Shown: positions 56,099 through 64,000, counted from the stretch's first letter. The stretch: 64,000 nucleotides of DNA from Salinimicrobium sp050750585 (GCF_050750585.1 NZ_JBOJLM010000008.1:137974-201973); one strand, 5' to 3'. Notes: generated by a model not told the origin, from the sequence alone. Numbers and translations are program-made.

Positions 56099-57265
56099 TT
56101 AATTCTTTATAATTATCTGATTATCTGAAATAGTATAATCAATCTGGTAAATTCGGGTTAAATACTCAAGAACTTTCTCGATAGGCTCATTTCCGAAATT
56201 AGCATTAAAGGTCTCATCGGTGAGATCTTCCTTAAGGTTCACAATTGGAATGTTATAATGACGCTCCAATCTTTTTATCATTTGAGCAAAGGTTACATCT
56301 CTAAAAATTAATTCCCCTTTAATCCAGGAAGTGTAGACCCCGGTCACAACCTCTTCTTTTGAGAACGAATTCTGCTCTTTATTAAAACTACCTTTATGAT
56401 TGGGTGAAAGAAGTTCTCCCTGATCTTCCTGGAATGTCTCCCCTTCACTGAACATGCCAACTGAGCCTTCTACAAGAACAACAAAAGCCTGGGAATCCTC
56501 CGGATACGCAGCAACATTGAATTCTGTTCCAAGAACTTCTACTTTCAACGCTTCAGCGTTTACTATAAAAGGATGTAATTCATCCCTGGCAACATCGAAG
56601 TAGGCCTCTCCTGTTAAAAACACCTCTCTATTTTTTCCTTTTATGAAATTAACTGGATACTTAAATGAAGTACCCGCATTAAGATGAACACGGGTACCAT
56701 CTGCAAGGCTCAATTCAAATTGTTTTCCATACGGAACTTTTATAATGTTATATTCAGATTTTACAGCAGTGGTTCCTGGATTGTATACCAAACGCCTACC
56801 GTCTCCTGTACCTATTATCTTTCCTTGCTCATCTGATAAATTAATGAACTCCTCCCCGATCACTTTTACTGCACCATTATCCAGTTGCAAAGTGATTTGT
56901 TCATCTCCAGGAGTTAGTATGGGATAGCTTTCCCTACCTCCCAAAGAATAGTAACTTAAATAACCTATAGCAATAATTCCTGTAAATACTGCTACTGCGG
57001 CGTACTTTCTGAATTCATTTCTCCAGCTAGTTTTTCTTTTCTGCGATCTACTACTATCCACAATCTTAGAAAAAATCTTCTCTGCTTTTTCATCATTCAT
57101 TTCCGGATACTCATCCAGAAGCAATAGTACTTCCTCTACTGTTGGAAAATCTTCCGTGGACTGGGTCTTCTGAAAATATTTAACCACTGTTTGAATTTCC
57201 TCCTCATTACATTTGTTGGAGACAAACTTGTGAAGTAATCCTTTAATATCTTTGGGTTTGGTCAT
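56099..57265 (-). CDS. FecR-family anti-sigma factor
   Basis: A 388-residue inner-membrane protein: cytoplasmic N-domain (1-86) that binds the sigma factor, one membrane helix (about 89-108), FecR domain (about 175-275, LADGTRVHLNAGTSFKYP and LTGEAYFDVA) and the C-terminal DUF4974/STN-like domain (about 315-385, FRDVTFAQMIKRLERHY). It should hold the neighbouring ECF sigma factor until the STN domain of SusC signals ligand uptake. Between sigma and susC, the classic order. Confidence 0.95.
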   Translation of the reverse strand: MTKPKDIKGLLHKFVSNKCNEEEIQTVVKYFQKTQSTEDFPTVEEVLLLLDEYPEMNDEKAEKIFSKIVDSSRSQKRKTSWRNEFRKYAAVAVFTGIIAIGYLSYYSLGGRESYPILTPGDEQITLQLDNGAVKVIGEEFINLSDEQGKIIGTGDGRRLVYNPGTTAVKSEYNIIKVPYGKQFELSLADGTRVHLNAGTSFKYPVNFIKGKNREVFLTGEAYFDVARDELHPFIVNAEALKVEVLGTEFNVAAYPEDSQAFVVLVEGSVGMFSEGETFQEDQGELLSPNHKGSFNKEQNSFSKEEVVTGVYTSWIKGELIFRDVTFAQMIKRLERHYNIPIVNLKEDLTDETFNANFGNEPIEKVLEYLTRIYQIDYTISDNQIIIKN

Positions 57266-57447
57266 TGTTTAAATTATCAGCCTGATATATATAATACAGC
57301 CGGAATAACCTGAAGTACTACTCCAGTGTGAATTTTTTTTTAAATATTTTCAGTTTAGATATCCTAAAAACTAAGAAATCCTAGTATGCATAGGAGATTC
57401 GACAAGAAAAAAATTTAAGGAAGAATCTTAAGAAAATGTTATTCCGG

Positions 57448-58041
57448 TTAGAGAAAAAAGAATGTGAGGATAACTAAAGTAAGGTCGGTATGTAACTTCA
57501 AGTATTCACGAAGTGTGCTCAAGGCTTTTGACATTTGTGTTTTCACTGTACTCACAGAAATATTTAATTCGGCACCAATATCCTCATAACTTTTGTGCTC
57601 TTTTCTGGACATGAGAAAAATTGTCCGCCGTTTAGGAGGTAACAGGTCAATAGCCCTTTCTTTAATAGATTCATAATCTGAATCTAACAAAGAGTGCGTG
57701 GTTGAATCTGAATGTGTCTGACTTCTGTAGAATATTTCTTCTCGCAAAGACGAATTGTTCGCCGCCCTGGCCAGGAAGTTAAAAGATAAGTTTCTCGCTA
57801 TAGTAAATAAATAAGCTTTAATTGATAATTCTGAATTCAGATCCTGAGAATGCATCCATAGTTTCATAAAAACATCCTGCACTATCTCTTCGGCATTGGC
57901 ATCAGATTTTAGAAGACTTCGGCTATAAGCATAAATATCCCTCCTGTATTTCTCATACAAACTTTTAAAAGCTCTTTCAGAACCATTCCGAAGCTGCTCT
58001 ACAAGTAACCTGTCTTCTACCTCTCTCTGAGAATTATTCAT
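57448..58041 (-). CDS. ECF RNA polymerase sigma-70 factor (FecI-like)
   Basis: A 197-residue sigma factor with region 2 (FKSLYEKYRRDIYAYSRSLL and EEIVQDVFMKLW) and region 4 (LLPPKRRTIFLMSRKEHKSYEDIG, then STVKTQMSKALSTLREYL). The last residues are unusually hydrophobic (LTLVILTFFFL). It probably drives transcription of the SusC-led operon once FecR releases it. The 669-base spacer upstream separates it from the divergent glutamate dehydrogenase unit. Confidence 0.94.
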   Translation of the reverse strand: MNNSQREVEDRLLVEQLRNGSERAFKSLYEKYRRDIYAYSRSLLKSDANAEEIVQDVFMKLWMHSQDLNSELSIKAYLFTIARNLSFNFLARAANNSSLREEIFYRSQTHSDSTTHSLLDSDYESIKERAIDLLPPKRRTIFLMSRKEHKSYEDIGAELNISVSTVKTQMSKALSTLREYLKLHTDLTLVILTFFFL

Positions 58042-58710
58042 TGTATTACATCTATAGTAAATAGCACTTTTAAGCTATCATCCTCAAATTTGGAATCTAT
58101 AAAAGTATTTGTTTTCTCCTCCAAAGCAAAAAAAAGATTTAAATTCTTGTTAAAAAAGGATTAGAAATGTTTGAAATATAGTGAGTGACTTGAGAAAAAA
58201 ATAAGAATTCCATATAGAATAAAAGGCTATTGAATCCCTATTTCATAATTCTTCTAATAACATGTCTAAATAATGCAAATGACTCAGAAAAACCACAGTG
58301 GAAAAAAAATGAATAAAATATGGAACTTAAAAAATCAAAAAAGGATTGATGTTAATCTTTAAAAAAGAAAAAGTGTTTTTTTACCAAAAGTTCCATTTAA
58401 ATTCCAATGCTTCTGTTGTCTTAATTCTCCTTATCCTCTAAATTTCTTTTTCAGTTAGGATAAATAAAAAGCCTCAACCCATCCCATCTCCCTCTAATCT
58501 ACATCGGGAAAGCACCTCTAAAATGCCCTTTTTGACACCGGTACAATTCTCCCCGTCCGGGTAATTTCTCCCCACTCCATCCTTTGCTTTTTTTATTTTT
58601 ACAAGTCATTAATTAATTGAACTACAGTTAATTACAAATTACATCTTCAGTAATTATTGAAGAAGGCACAGGCTTTGTCTTCAGGAATGCAAAACAAATT
58701 TTGAACTACT
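58042..58710. other. Long AT-rich divergent spacer
   Basis: It must contain the promoters of the sigma gene and of the glutamate dehydrogenase unit, but no box pair with correct spacing is convincing. Visible structures are a 9-bp inverted repeat ATGGAACTT (58320-58328) / AAGTTCCAT (58388-58396) and a degenerate copy of the dispersed palindrome at 58517-58536. No coding pattern seen. Confidence 0.5.
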
Positions 58711-58866
58711 ATGCTAATTGAAAAAAGAATGATCAATTCTAAAACAATGGAAGTCAATAATAACTTACCCCAGGAAATTCTTAAGGGGCTCTGTTTTAAT
58801 TGTGATCATAGAACTCACTGCACCTGGAAAGAAACAAGAAAACAAAATTGTGAACACTTTGAATAA
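58711..58866 (+). CDS. Four-cysteine miniprotein upstream of glutamate dehydrogenase
   Basis: An open frame of 51 residues from ATG 58711, with alternative in-frame ATGs at 58729 and 58747 (39 residues). The C-terminal part GLCFNCDHRTHCTWKETRK followed by QNCEHFE has four cysteines in a C-x2-C-x5-C-x9-C pattern with two histidines, like a small zinc or iron-sulfur site. Similar short proteins with a C-terminal CEhF/CEeF occur in many bacteria. It stops seven bases before ATG 58874, so it is co-transcribed with glutamate dehydrogenase. Function unknown. Confidence 0.7.
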   Translation: MLIEKRMINSKTMEVNNNLPQEILKGLCFNCDHRTHCTWKETRKQNCEHFE

Positions 58867-58873
58867 TAGAAAT

Positions 58874-60154
58874 ATGATTACTGCTAACAAGAATAATAAA
58901 CAGAGCATGTTTAAGACTGTACAAAACCAGTTTAATAAAACAGCCGACTTAATTGATCTCAACCCAAACATCCGTAAGATCCTCGCTATTACCAACAACG
59001 AACTCATCGTGCATTTTCCTGTGAAGATGGATAACGGGGAGGTGGAAATCTTTACAGGTTACAGAGTTCAGCATAACAATGCGCTGGGCCCTTACAAAGG
59101 CGGATTGCGTTATCACCCTACTGTAGATGTAGATGCCGCAAAAGCCCTGGCCATGTGGATGACCTGGAAAACTTCTTTGGCTGGCTTACCTTACGGTGGT
59201 GCTAAAGGTGGAATTCAAATAGACCCGCGGAACTACAGCTTATCTGAACTGGAGCGCATTACCCGAAGGTTCACTTATGCATTGGGCGAAAATATTGGGC
59301 CCGAGCATGATATTCCTGCGCCCGATGTCAATACCAATGCCCAGACTATGGCGTGGATTGCGGATACTTACATGTCAACAAAATCAACGTCAGAGCGATC
59401 TCAGAATCAGCACGTGGTTACCGGGAAACCTGTGGGCTCAGGTGGACTCGAAGGTCGCGACAGGGCTACAGGCTTCGGCGTGTTCTTGTGTATCAAATTA
59501 TACTTTGAGGCACGTGGTGAAACTCTTGAAGGCAAAACTTTTACCGTCCAGGGTTTTGGAAACGTGGGTTACTGGGCATCTCATTTCTTAGTTAAGGAAG
59601 GTGCCAAACTCTTGTCGGTACAGGATGCACATGCCACCTTATTCAATTCTGAAGGTATTGATGTTGAAAGTTTATTTGAACACTCCAAACCCAGAAAAGG
59701 CTCTATAGAAGGATTTTCTGAAGCCAAAGAAATTGATCCTGAAGAGTTCTTCGGATTAGCCTGCGACATATTGATTCCTGCTGCTTTGGGCAACCAGATC
59801 ACTGAAGATAACGCCTATAAAATTCAGGCGAAATTAATTGCAGAAGGCGCCAATGGCCCTACCAATGACGGAGGTGAAAGCATTCTTCTGGAAAGGGGAA
59901 TTCCTATTATTCCCGACATCTTATGTAACTCGGGAGGAGTAATAGGAAGTTACTTCGAATGGTTACAAAACCGAAATGGCGAATTGTGGCAACTGGACGA
60001 AGTGATGGAAAAACTCGAGAAAAAGATCACCCAGGTGTTCAAAAATGTCGCTACCGAAGTTGACCAACGTCAGGTAGACTGGCGTACTGCAGCCTACATC
60101 ATTGCTATAGCCCGAATTGAAATGGCTTATGTACAACGCGGAATTTTCCCATAA
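58874..60154 (+). CDS. gdhA: Glu/Leu/Phe/Val dehydrogenase (glutamate dehydrogenase)
   Basis: A 426-residue NAD(P)-dependent enzyme that interconverts glutamate and 2-oxoglutarate plus ammonia. Substrate-site motifs are LGPYKGGLRYHP and GLPYGGAKGGIQIDP, with the catalytic Asp in PAPDVNT; the cofactor loop is VQGFGNVG, and GANGPT precedes the C-terminal helices. A longer frame runs back to GTG 58802, but that stretch overlaps the Cys-rich miniprotein; ATG 58874 starts seven bases after it, and ATG 58907 (MFKTVQNQF) is a further option. Hexameric small-subunit type. Confidence 0.94.
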   Translation: MITANKNNKQSMFKTVQNQFNKTADLIDLNPNIRKILAITNNELIVHFPVKMDNGEVEIFTGYRVQHNNALGPYKGGLRYHPTVDVDAAKALAMWMTWKTSLAGLPYGGAKGGIQIDPRNYSLSELERITRRFTYALGENIGPEHDIPAPDVNTNAQTMAWIADTYMSTKSTSERSQNQHVVTGKPVGSGGLEGRDRATGFGVFLCIKLYFEARGETLEGKTFTVQGFGNVGYWASHFLVKEGAKLLSVQDAHATLFNSEGIDVESLFEHSKPRKGSIEGFSEAKEIDPEEFFGLACDILIPAALGNQITEDNAYKIQAKLIAEGANGPTNDGGESILLERGIPIIPDILCNSGGVIGSYFEWLQNRNGELWQLDEVMEKLEKKITQVFKNVATEVDQRQVDWRTAAYIIAIARIEMAYVQRGIFP

Positions 60155-60165
60155 ATGAGACAGCT

Positions 60166-60582
60166 ATGAAATACACGCAAATAATAATTGAAAAAAAAGA
60201 ATTTGAGCTTTTAAGAAACCTGATATCAACAGAATCATATTATAAAGACAAGACCTACAAGTCTTCTCTTCATAAACTGAAAAAGGAACTGGAAGATGTA
60301 AAGATCTTACCAGATAACAAGATGCCCGGCGATGTTATACGTATCAACTCTAATGTAACTATTGAGACCCCGTGGAATGTACAGAGAACTTACCAGATTG
60401 TAGTTCCTGAACAAAGTGACATCAGGAACAATAAGATTTCTATTCTCGCCCCCATGGGTCTGGCCCTGTTTGGTTATGCCCAGGGAGATGAAGTGGAATG
60501 GGAATTCCCCATGGGCATTAAAACAATAAAAATACTGGAAGTAGAACAGTCTAACACAACATTTAAACTGGAAGCGCTGTAA
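60166..60582 (+). CDS. Rnk/GreA-C-terminal-domain protein
   Basis: A 138-residue protein: a short helical N-terminal part (about 1-50) and an FKBP-like GreA/GreB C-terminal domain with the signature ILAPMGLALFGYAQGDEVEW. Lacking the GreA coiled coil with its acidic tip, it resembles Rnk, which binds RNA polymerase without cleavage factor activity. It follows glutamate dehydrogenase by 11 bases and its stop overlaps the next start (TAATG). A role in transcription modulation is inferred from the fold. Confidence 0.85.
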   Translation: MKYTQIIIEKKEFELLRNLISTESYYKDKTYKSSLHKLKKELEDVKILPDNKMPGDVIRINSNVTIETPWNVQRTYQIVVPEQSDIRNNKISILAPMGLALFGYAQGDEVEWEFPMGIKTIKILEVEQSNTTFKLEAL

Positions 60583-61004
60583 TGAATGAAATGAAGAACC
60601 ACTATAGAGACGAAGAAATATTGAAGCTCAATATGAGTTCAGAATTAAAGCTGTGGCAGGAAAACATCAGCTTCATGGAGCAGGAAATCGGTTTTTATTT
60701 AAGGCTACTCCAAAAGAGTTCGTTCTTTAAAACTGAAAAAAATGTAGAAGATTTGAAGTTCCTGGTAAAGCAACTGCAGGAGATCCATGAAATGAACAGC
60801 CTCAATTCAAAAATATTGAGAGATTACAAACTAAAGGCAGAGAATATTCGGGAATGCGATGACGTTCAGTGCGAAAATCAATATGTTCAGGAACATCTGC
60901 ATGTAAAGAATTCTTTTCAGAAGCATTTAAAAAAGTCTCAGATAGTTAAAGGTTTTGTATTTAAATACATACTCGAAAACATGCAGGAGGTTCAGCATTC
61001 CTAA
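60582..61004 (+). CDS. Coiled-coil protein of unknown function
   Basis: A 140-residue, almost wholly helical protein rich in Glu, Lys and Gln, with heptad-like spacing over about residues 15-80 and a CDDVQCENQ pair of cysteines. No family recognised. It is coupled to the Rnk-like gene by a one-base overlap, and such small helical partners of Rnk-like proteins may be stress-related, but this is speculation. Confidence 0.75.
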   Translation: MNEMKNHYRDEEILKLNMSSELKLWQENISFMEQEIGFYLRLLQKSSFFKTEKNVEDLKFLVKQLQEIHEMNSLNSKILRDYKLKAENIRECDDVQCENQYVQEHLHVKNSFQKHLKKSQIVKGFVFKYILENMQEVQHS

Positions 61005-61107
61005 GGCAATTCTTTAGAAAATTGTCCGGGAACATCAGCCTTTAAAACAGCTCACTTGATCATGAAAAACAGGTCTACAAAAATTAAAATCATCTTTCTG
61101 CCTTAAA

Positions 61108-61166
61108 GCACCTTTTCTAAAACGGAATCGTCCAAACCTATGGATGTATCCCGGTGAAAAAGGTGC
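61108..61166 (+). repeat. Widely spaced inverted repeat before the Lys-rich miniprotein
   Basis: GCACCTTTT (61108-61116) and AAAAGGTGC (61158-61166) can pair around a 41-nt loop, 39 bases before the small gene at 61206. It may be a folded leader or a weak terminator of the upstream unit. Confidence 0.3.
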
Positions 61167-61205
61167 ACCCCGGCAAACAAGATGTATAATTTTTAAACCA
61201 GAATC

Positions 61206-61319
61206 ATGAAAAAAGGAAATTTAAAACCTGCAACAATAGATTTAAAGGCTAAAAAGCAGGAAAAAATTCAGAAGAAACTCGAGGATAAAAAAATGAAAAA
61301 AAGAAATTCGAGAGTTTAG
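61206..61319 (+). CDS. Lys-rich miniprotein (37 residues)
   Basis: ATG at 61206 opens 38 codons. The product is very basic (15 Lys, 2 Arg in 37 residues) with an amphipathic helix-like KKQEKIQKKLEDKK segment and no hydrophobic core, so it could bind nucleic acid. A strong terminator lies directly downstream, which supports a real transcript. I recognise no family. Confidence 0.5.
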   Translation: MKKGNLKPATIDLKAKKQEKIQKKLEDKKMKKRNSRV

Positions 61320-61339
61320 AAATTTAATTAGTTTTTTGA

Positions 61340-61370
61340 AGGGTCTGCCGCTGGCGGACCCTTTTATTTT
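61340..61370 (+). terminator. Terminator of the Lys-rich miniprotein unit
   Basis: AGGGTCTGCC pairs with GGCGGACCCT (one mismatch) around a short loop, followed by TTTATTTT. It may also serve the convergent response regulator gene, which ends 70 bases further on. Confidence 0.85.
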
Positions 61371-61439
61371 GTTGAAAGTTCTATTCAGATATATATTTTT
61401 CTCAACATCTAAAAAACTACCCCTTCAAAAATGCCGTTT

Positions 61440-62765
61440 TTACTTCAGCTTCTGCCTGAGGGTTTTGCGATCGATTTGAAGGATTTCTGCAGCCTTTGTT
61501 TTGTTGTTGTCTACCGAAGCCAGCACCCTCTGAATATGTTCTCTCTCCACTTCCCTTAAAGATCTTTGCACATCACTTTCAGCAGAAGGTTCGGCTAATT
61601 TTATATGCTTCGGGATTTCCTGTACGTCAATATTCTTATCACACAAAATTATTGCCCGCTGCACCACATTTTCCAGCTCCCTGATGTTGCCGGGCCAGGT
61701 ATATCTCGTGAGCAACTCCATCGCCTTATCTGTAATTGTCACGAAGGGTTTCTTATATTCAACCCCGTACTTTTTAATGAAATTATGAACCAGAGGAAGT
61801 ATGTCTTCTTTTCTTTCCCTAAGCGGTGGCGTGATTATGTTCACCACGTTTAAACGGTAATAAAGGTCTTGCCTAAAAGTGCCTTTTTCAACCATCTGGT
61901 AAAGGTCACTGTTGGTTGCCGCGATGATGCGCAATTCTATTTTCTCTGACTTCTGGGCTCCAATCCTTCTGACTTCCTTTTCCTGTAAAACCCTTAAAAG
62001 GCTGGTCTGTATATTTGCAGGTGCCGTTCCTATTTCGTCCAAAAATATGGTTCCGCCTGCCGCTGCCTGGAAGAATCCCTGCCGCGAATCTCCTGCTCCT
62101 GTAAAAGCTCCTTTTACGTACCCAAATAATTCCGATTCCAGTAAATTTTCAGGAATAGCGCCACAGTTCACAGCTATAAAAGGGTTGCCTGCATAAGCGC
62201 CTTTATAATGAATGGCACGCGCCACCAGCTCCTTGCCTGTGCCACTTTCTCCCTGTATAAGTATGGTTGCCCTGTTATTCTTTACCCGCTCAACAACATC
62301 GATCATTTCCTCAAAACTTTCCGAAGAGCCTATCATCCCGGCGTAAGCATTGGTAACCGGTTTTTCTTTTTTATGATCAAAGGTGTCGCTTCTTTTTTCC
62401 TGAAGACTTTTTTCAATGGCCAATTTCAGTTCGGCCTGGGTGAAAGGTTTTACCAGGTAATCTAAAGCCCCGGATTGTATAGCCGATATTGCCCCGTCTA
62501 CTGATGGAAATCCTGTAATGACCAGTTTTGGTATCTCCGGGTAATGTTCATCGGCATATTTTATAAGCTCTATGCCGTTCACGCCGGGCATTTGCAAATC
62601 GGTAATTAAAAGGTCTATTCGCGACGATTTCAGTATTTCTATAGCTTCTTTTACAGATATCGCCCGGTAAGTGTGAAAGTGAAGTGCACTGAGATTGCGA
62701 TGAATTAACTCGAGCATATCATAATCATCGTCAACTATTAAAACGTTCTCTTTATGAAGTGCCAT
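61440..62765 (-). CDS. Sigma-54-dependent response regulator, NtrC family
   Basis: A 441-residue regulator: receiver domain (1-120, phospho-acceptor D56 in LLITDLQMP, K106), AAA+ domain (about 142-375, Walker A GESGTGKE at 172-179, sigma-54 contact loop GAFTGA at 219-224, LDEIG Walker B) and a Fis-type helix-turn-helix at the very end (NKTKAAEILQIDRKTLRQKL). It activates sigma-54 promoters on phosphorylation. Its start lies three bases behind the stop of the histidine kinase gene. The stop codon overlaps a degenerate copy of the dispersed palindrome. Confidence 0.95.
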   Translation of the reverse strand: MALHKENVLIVDDDYDMLELIHRNLSALHFHTYRAISVKEAIEILKSSRIDLLITDLQMPGVNGIELIKYADEHYPEIPKLVITGFPSVDGAISAIQSGALDYLVKPFTQAELKLAIEKSLQEKRSDTFDHKKEKPVTNAYAGMIGSSESFEEMIDVVERVKNNRATILIQGESGTGKELVARAIHYKGAYAGNPFIAVNCGAIPENLLESELFGYVKGAFTGAGDSRQGFFQAAAGGTIFLDEIGTAPANIQTSLLRVLQEKEVRRIGAQKSEKIELRIIAATNSDLYQMVEKGTFRQDLYYRLNVVNIITPPLRERKEDILPLVHNFIKKYGVEYKKPFVTITDKAMELLTRYTWPGNIRELENVVQRAIILCDKNIDVQEIPKHIKLAEPSAESDVQRSLREVEREHIQRVLASVDNNKTKAAEILQIDRKTLRQKLK

Positions 62766-62768
62766 AAG

Positions 62769-63866
62769 TTAATTTCTAAGAGGTATACTAATTTGAAAAA
62801 TTGTTCCCTGGGGCTTGTTATCAAAAGCAACAATATTGCCTTTATGACTTCTAATGATACCATGTACCACACTTAACCCCAGCCCCGATCCATCTCCAAT
62901 AGGTTTAGTGGTAAAAAAAGGTTCAAAGATCTTTGATTTCAACTCTTCTTTAATGCCCGGGCCCTCGTCTGCAATCTCTATAAAAAAGCTGGTATCATCC
63001 TGGTAGAGCTTCACTTCTATAGCCGAACCTTCTGGAGAAAAATACAGGGCATTTATCAGGAGGTTAAAGAGTACCTGCGTTAGCTGAATGGGGTCCAGCT
63101 GTGCCTCAATCCTCTTGTCTACCACTCTAAAATGGCATTCTACACCTGCTTTTCTAAAATTCGGTTTCAAAAGCGAAAGCGCCTGTGCAATTATAGGCTG
63201 AATTCTAATGATCTTCATTTCCTGCGGAATTTCACAGGCAAAGAACATGAGTTTCTTCACTACCTCCCGCGAGTAAATGGCTCCTTTAATGATCTTGCCA
63301 ATGTCCTTTTTTGTTTGCTCATTTTCGGCCCTGTCTTTTATGAGTTCGGCAAAACCCAAAATGTTACCCAAAGGCGTGTTGAGCTCGTGGGCAATCCCGG
63401 CAGTGATCTCTCCCAGAATCGCTAACCTGTCATTGCGGTGTACGGTGCGCCTTAACAGCTCTTCCTGCTCTTTTTGCTTTATTTTCTCGTAAAAAGATCC
63501 TATTTCCTGGGCTGCTTTTTCGAGTAGTTTCTGTTCTTCAGGCAGAAAAGACAGCAGGCTGAATTTAGGATCGGGATAATAGATCTTTATACTGCCGTTA
63601 ATTTCATTAAAAGTATAAATTGATGCCTGTTGCACCACGTTTTTCTTCGGAATTTCACCGGTGCTATGTTCAAACCCGTTTAACTTCAATTCTACAATGG
63701 CATTTTCGGGGAACCTCCAGGCTTGTTTTAGTACTTCTGAAATCTTTTGAAGCGTAGCTGCAATCTCTCCTGTATGATCTCTAATAATAGAAGATATCTC
63801 ATATAAACAGCTGAGCTCTTTAATTCTCTCCTGAAGTTCTATTTTGGTTGAAATTGTGCCGGGCAT
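62769..63866 (-). CDS. Soluble sensor histidine kinase, NtrB-like partner
   Basis: A 365-residue kinase. A GAF-like sensory part (about 1-130) leads to a helix and the H-box IAHELNTPLGNI with H160, then an HATPase domain (QLTQVLFNLLINALYFSPEG, DEGPGIKEE, GDGSGLGLSVVHGI). No membrane segment. The frame runs back to 63980, but a -7 element lies inside that stretch and ATG 63866 gives a normal N-terminus, so 63866 is used. It forms a two-gene operon with the sigma-54 activator. Confidence 0.92.
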   Translation of the reverse strand: MPGTISTKIELQERIKELSCLYEISSIIRDHTGEIAATLQKISEVLKQAWRFPENAIVELKLNGFEHSTGEIPKKNVVQQASIYTFNEINGSIKIYYPDPKFSLLSFLPEEQKLLEKAAQEIGSFYEKIKQKEQEELLRRTVHRNDRLAILGEITAGIAHELNTPLGNILGFAELIKDRAENEQTKKDIGKIIKGAIYSREVVKKLMFFACEIPQEMKIIRIQPIIAQALSLLKPNFRKAGVECHFRVVDKRIEAQLDPIQLTQVLFNLLINALYFSPEGSAIEVKLYQDDTSFFIEIADEGPGIKEELKSKIFEPFFTTKPIGDGSGLGLSVVHGIIRSHKGNIVAFDNKPQGTIFQISIPLRN

Positions 63867-63895
63867 CCTGAAAAAATTATAGAGGTATGAATTAC

Positions 63896-63903
63896 CAAAT
63901 ATA
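63896..63903 (-). promoter_or_regulatory. -7 element (TATATTTG) of the two-component operon
   Basis: On the - strand an exact TAnnTTTG match ends 29 bases before the start at 63866. The upstream -33 region holds only a T-run, so activity is likely but unproven. It argues against the longer reading frame as the start. Confidence 0.55.
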
Positions 63904-64000
63904 AAACATTTATAGCGAGAAAAGGGGCTTGCAGGCAGTGCCTTCCCTCCCATTCCGTACACAGTTTTTTTGCTGATCATGCTGATGACTATATCTTAAA

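Noticed and set aside
40254..58041. Polysaccharide utilization locus
   Set aside because: SusC/SusD are present but there is no glycoside hydrolase, polysaccharide lyase or sulfatase; the only degradative enzyme is a peptidase.
58802..58873. GTG start of glutamate dehydrogenase
   Set aside because: The extension overlaps the four-Cys miniprotein in another frame and does not look like the family N-terminus.

Overview
The window looks like chromosomal DNA of a member of the phylum Bacteroidota, class Flavobacteriia. The evidence is a SusC/SusD pair with an ECF-sigma/FecR switch, GldF/GldG-type ABC components, a methionine synthase split into two genes, promoters with the TAnnTTTG -7 element typical of the phylum, and AT-rich spacers. 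A marine or saline Flavobacteriaceae lineage (Gramella/Salegentibacter-like) is a guess. I see no rRNA, plasmid or phage backbone, CRISPR array or complete insertion sequence.

Layout. 1-12.5 kb is mostly housekeeping on the + strand: the end of a Cys/Met PLP lyase, deoC-deoD, nhaC, a peroxiredoxin-thioredoxin-small protein operon, tpx-dgk, then ftsK-lolA-lptF-ribB, and a convergent nitroreductase. 12.5-20.7 kb carries an AraC regulator, the NHEJ pair ligD-ku, an SDR/flavodoxin/4-TM holin-like trio and an old yellow enzyme. 20.9-25.8 kb has xseA-xseB, a GAF histidine kinase, a PQQ-type sugar dehydrogenase and exonuclease III. 26.0-31.4 kb is the methionine operon on the - strand: consensus promoter, SAM-I riboswitch, homocysteine-binding half of MetH, cobalamin half of MetH, metF. 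A tRNA-Ser(TGA) follows, then a decayed DUF4143 gene and a DUF1801 protein. 33.2-39.2 kb is a heavy-metal efflux unit: DUF6660 protein, an RND pump fused to its outer-membrane channel, and an adaptor lipoprotein. 40.2-58.0 kb is one long - strand locus: ECF sigma, FecR, SusC, SusD, DUF4843 lipoprotein, PKD-like lipoprotein, a GldF-GldG fusion, a GldA-like ATPase, a second GldF-GldG fusion and a secreted M16 metallopeptidase. 58.7-64 kb has a 4-Cys miniprotein, glutamate dehydrogenase, a Rnk/GreA-C protein, a coiled-coil protein, a Lys-rich miniprotein and an NtrC-type two-component system.

What stands out. (1) The cobalamin half of MetH contains an in-frame insertion of about 160 residues encoding an apparently intact DUF559 PD-(D/E)XK nuclease. 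It lies exactly in the linker before the B12 domain and is bounded by C5-N3-G5 hairpins that are direct repeats of each other; it looks like a mobile endonuclease cassette tolerated inside an essential enzyme. (2) A short palindrome, AAAAATG-N-CATTTTT, recurs through the window, mostly in gaps between genes. (3) The 18-kb sigma/anti-sigma-controlled SusCD locus has no carbohydrate enzymes but pairs a dual GldFG exporter with a peptidase. (4) Smaller oddities: a Tpx without a resolving cysteine, a RibB with a dead GTP-cyclohydrolase-like domain, an RND-TolC fusion with an internal signal peptide, a kinase gene whose coding signal starts upstream of any standard start codon, and several miniprotein genes.
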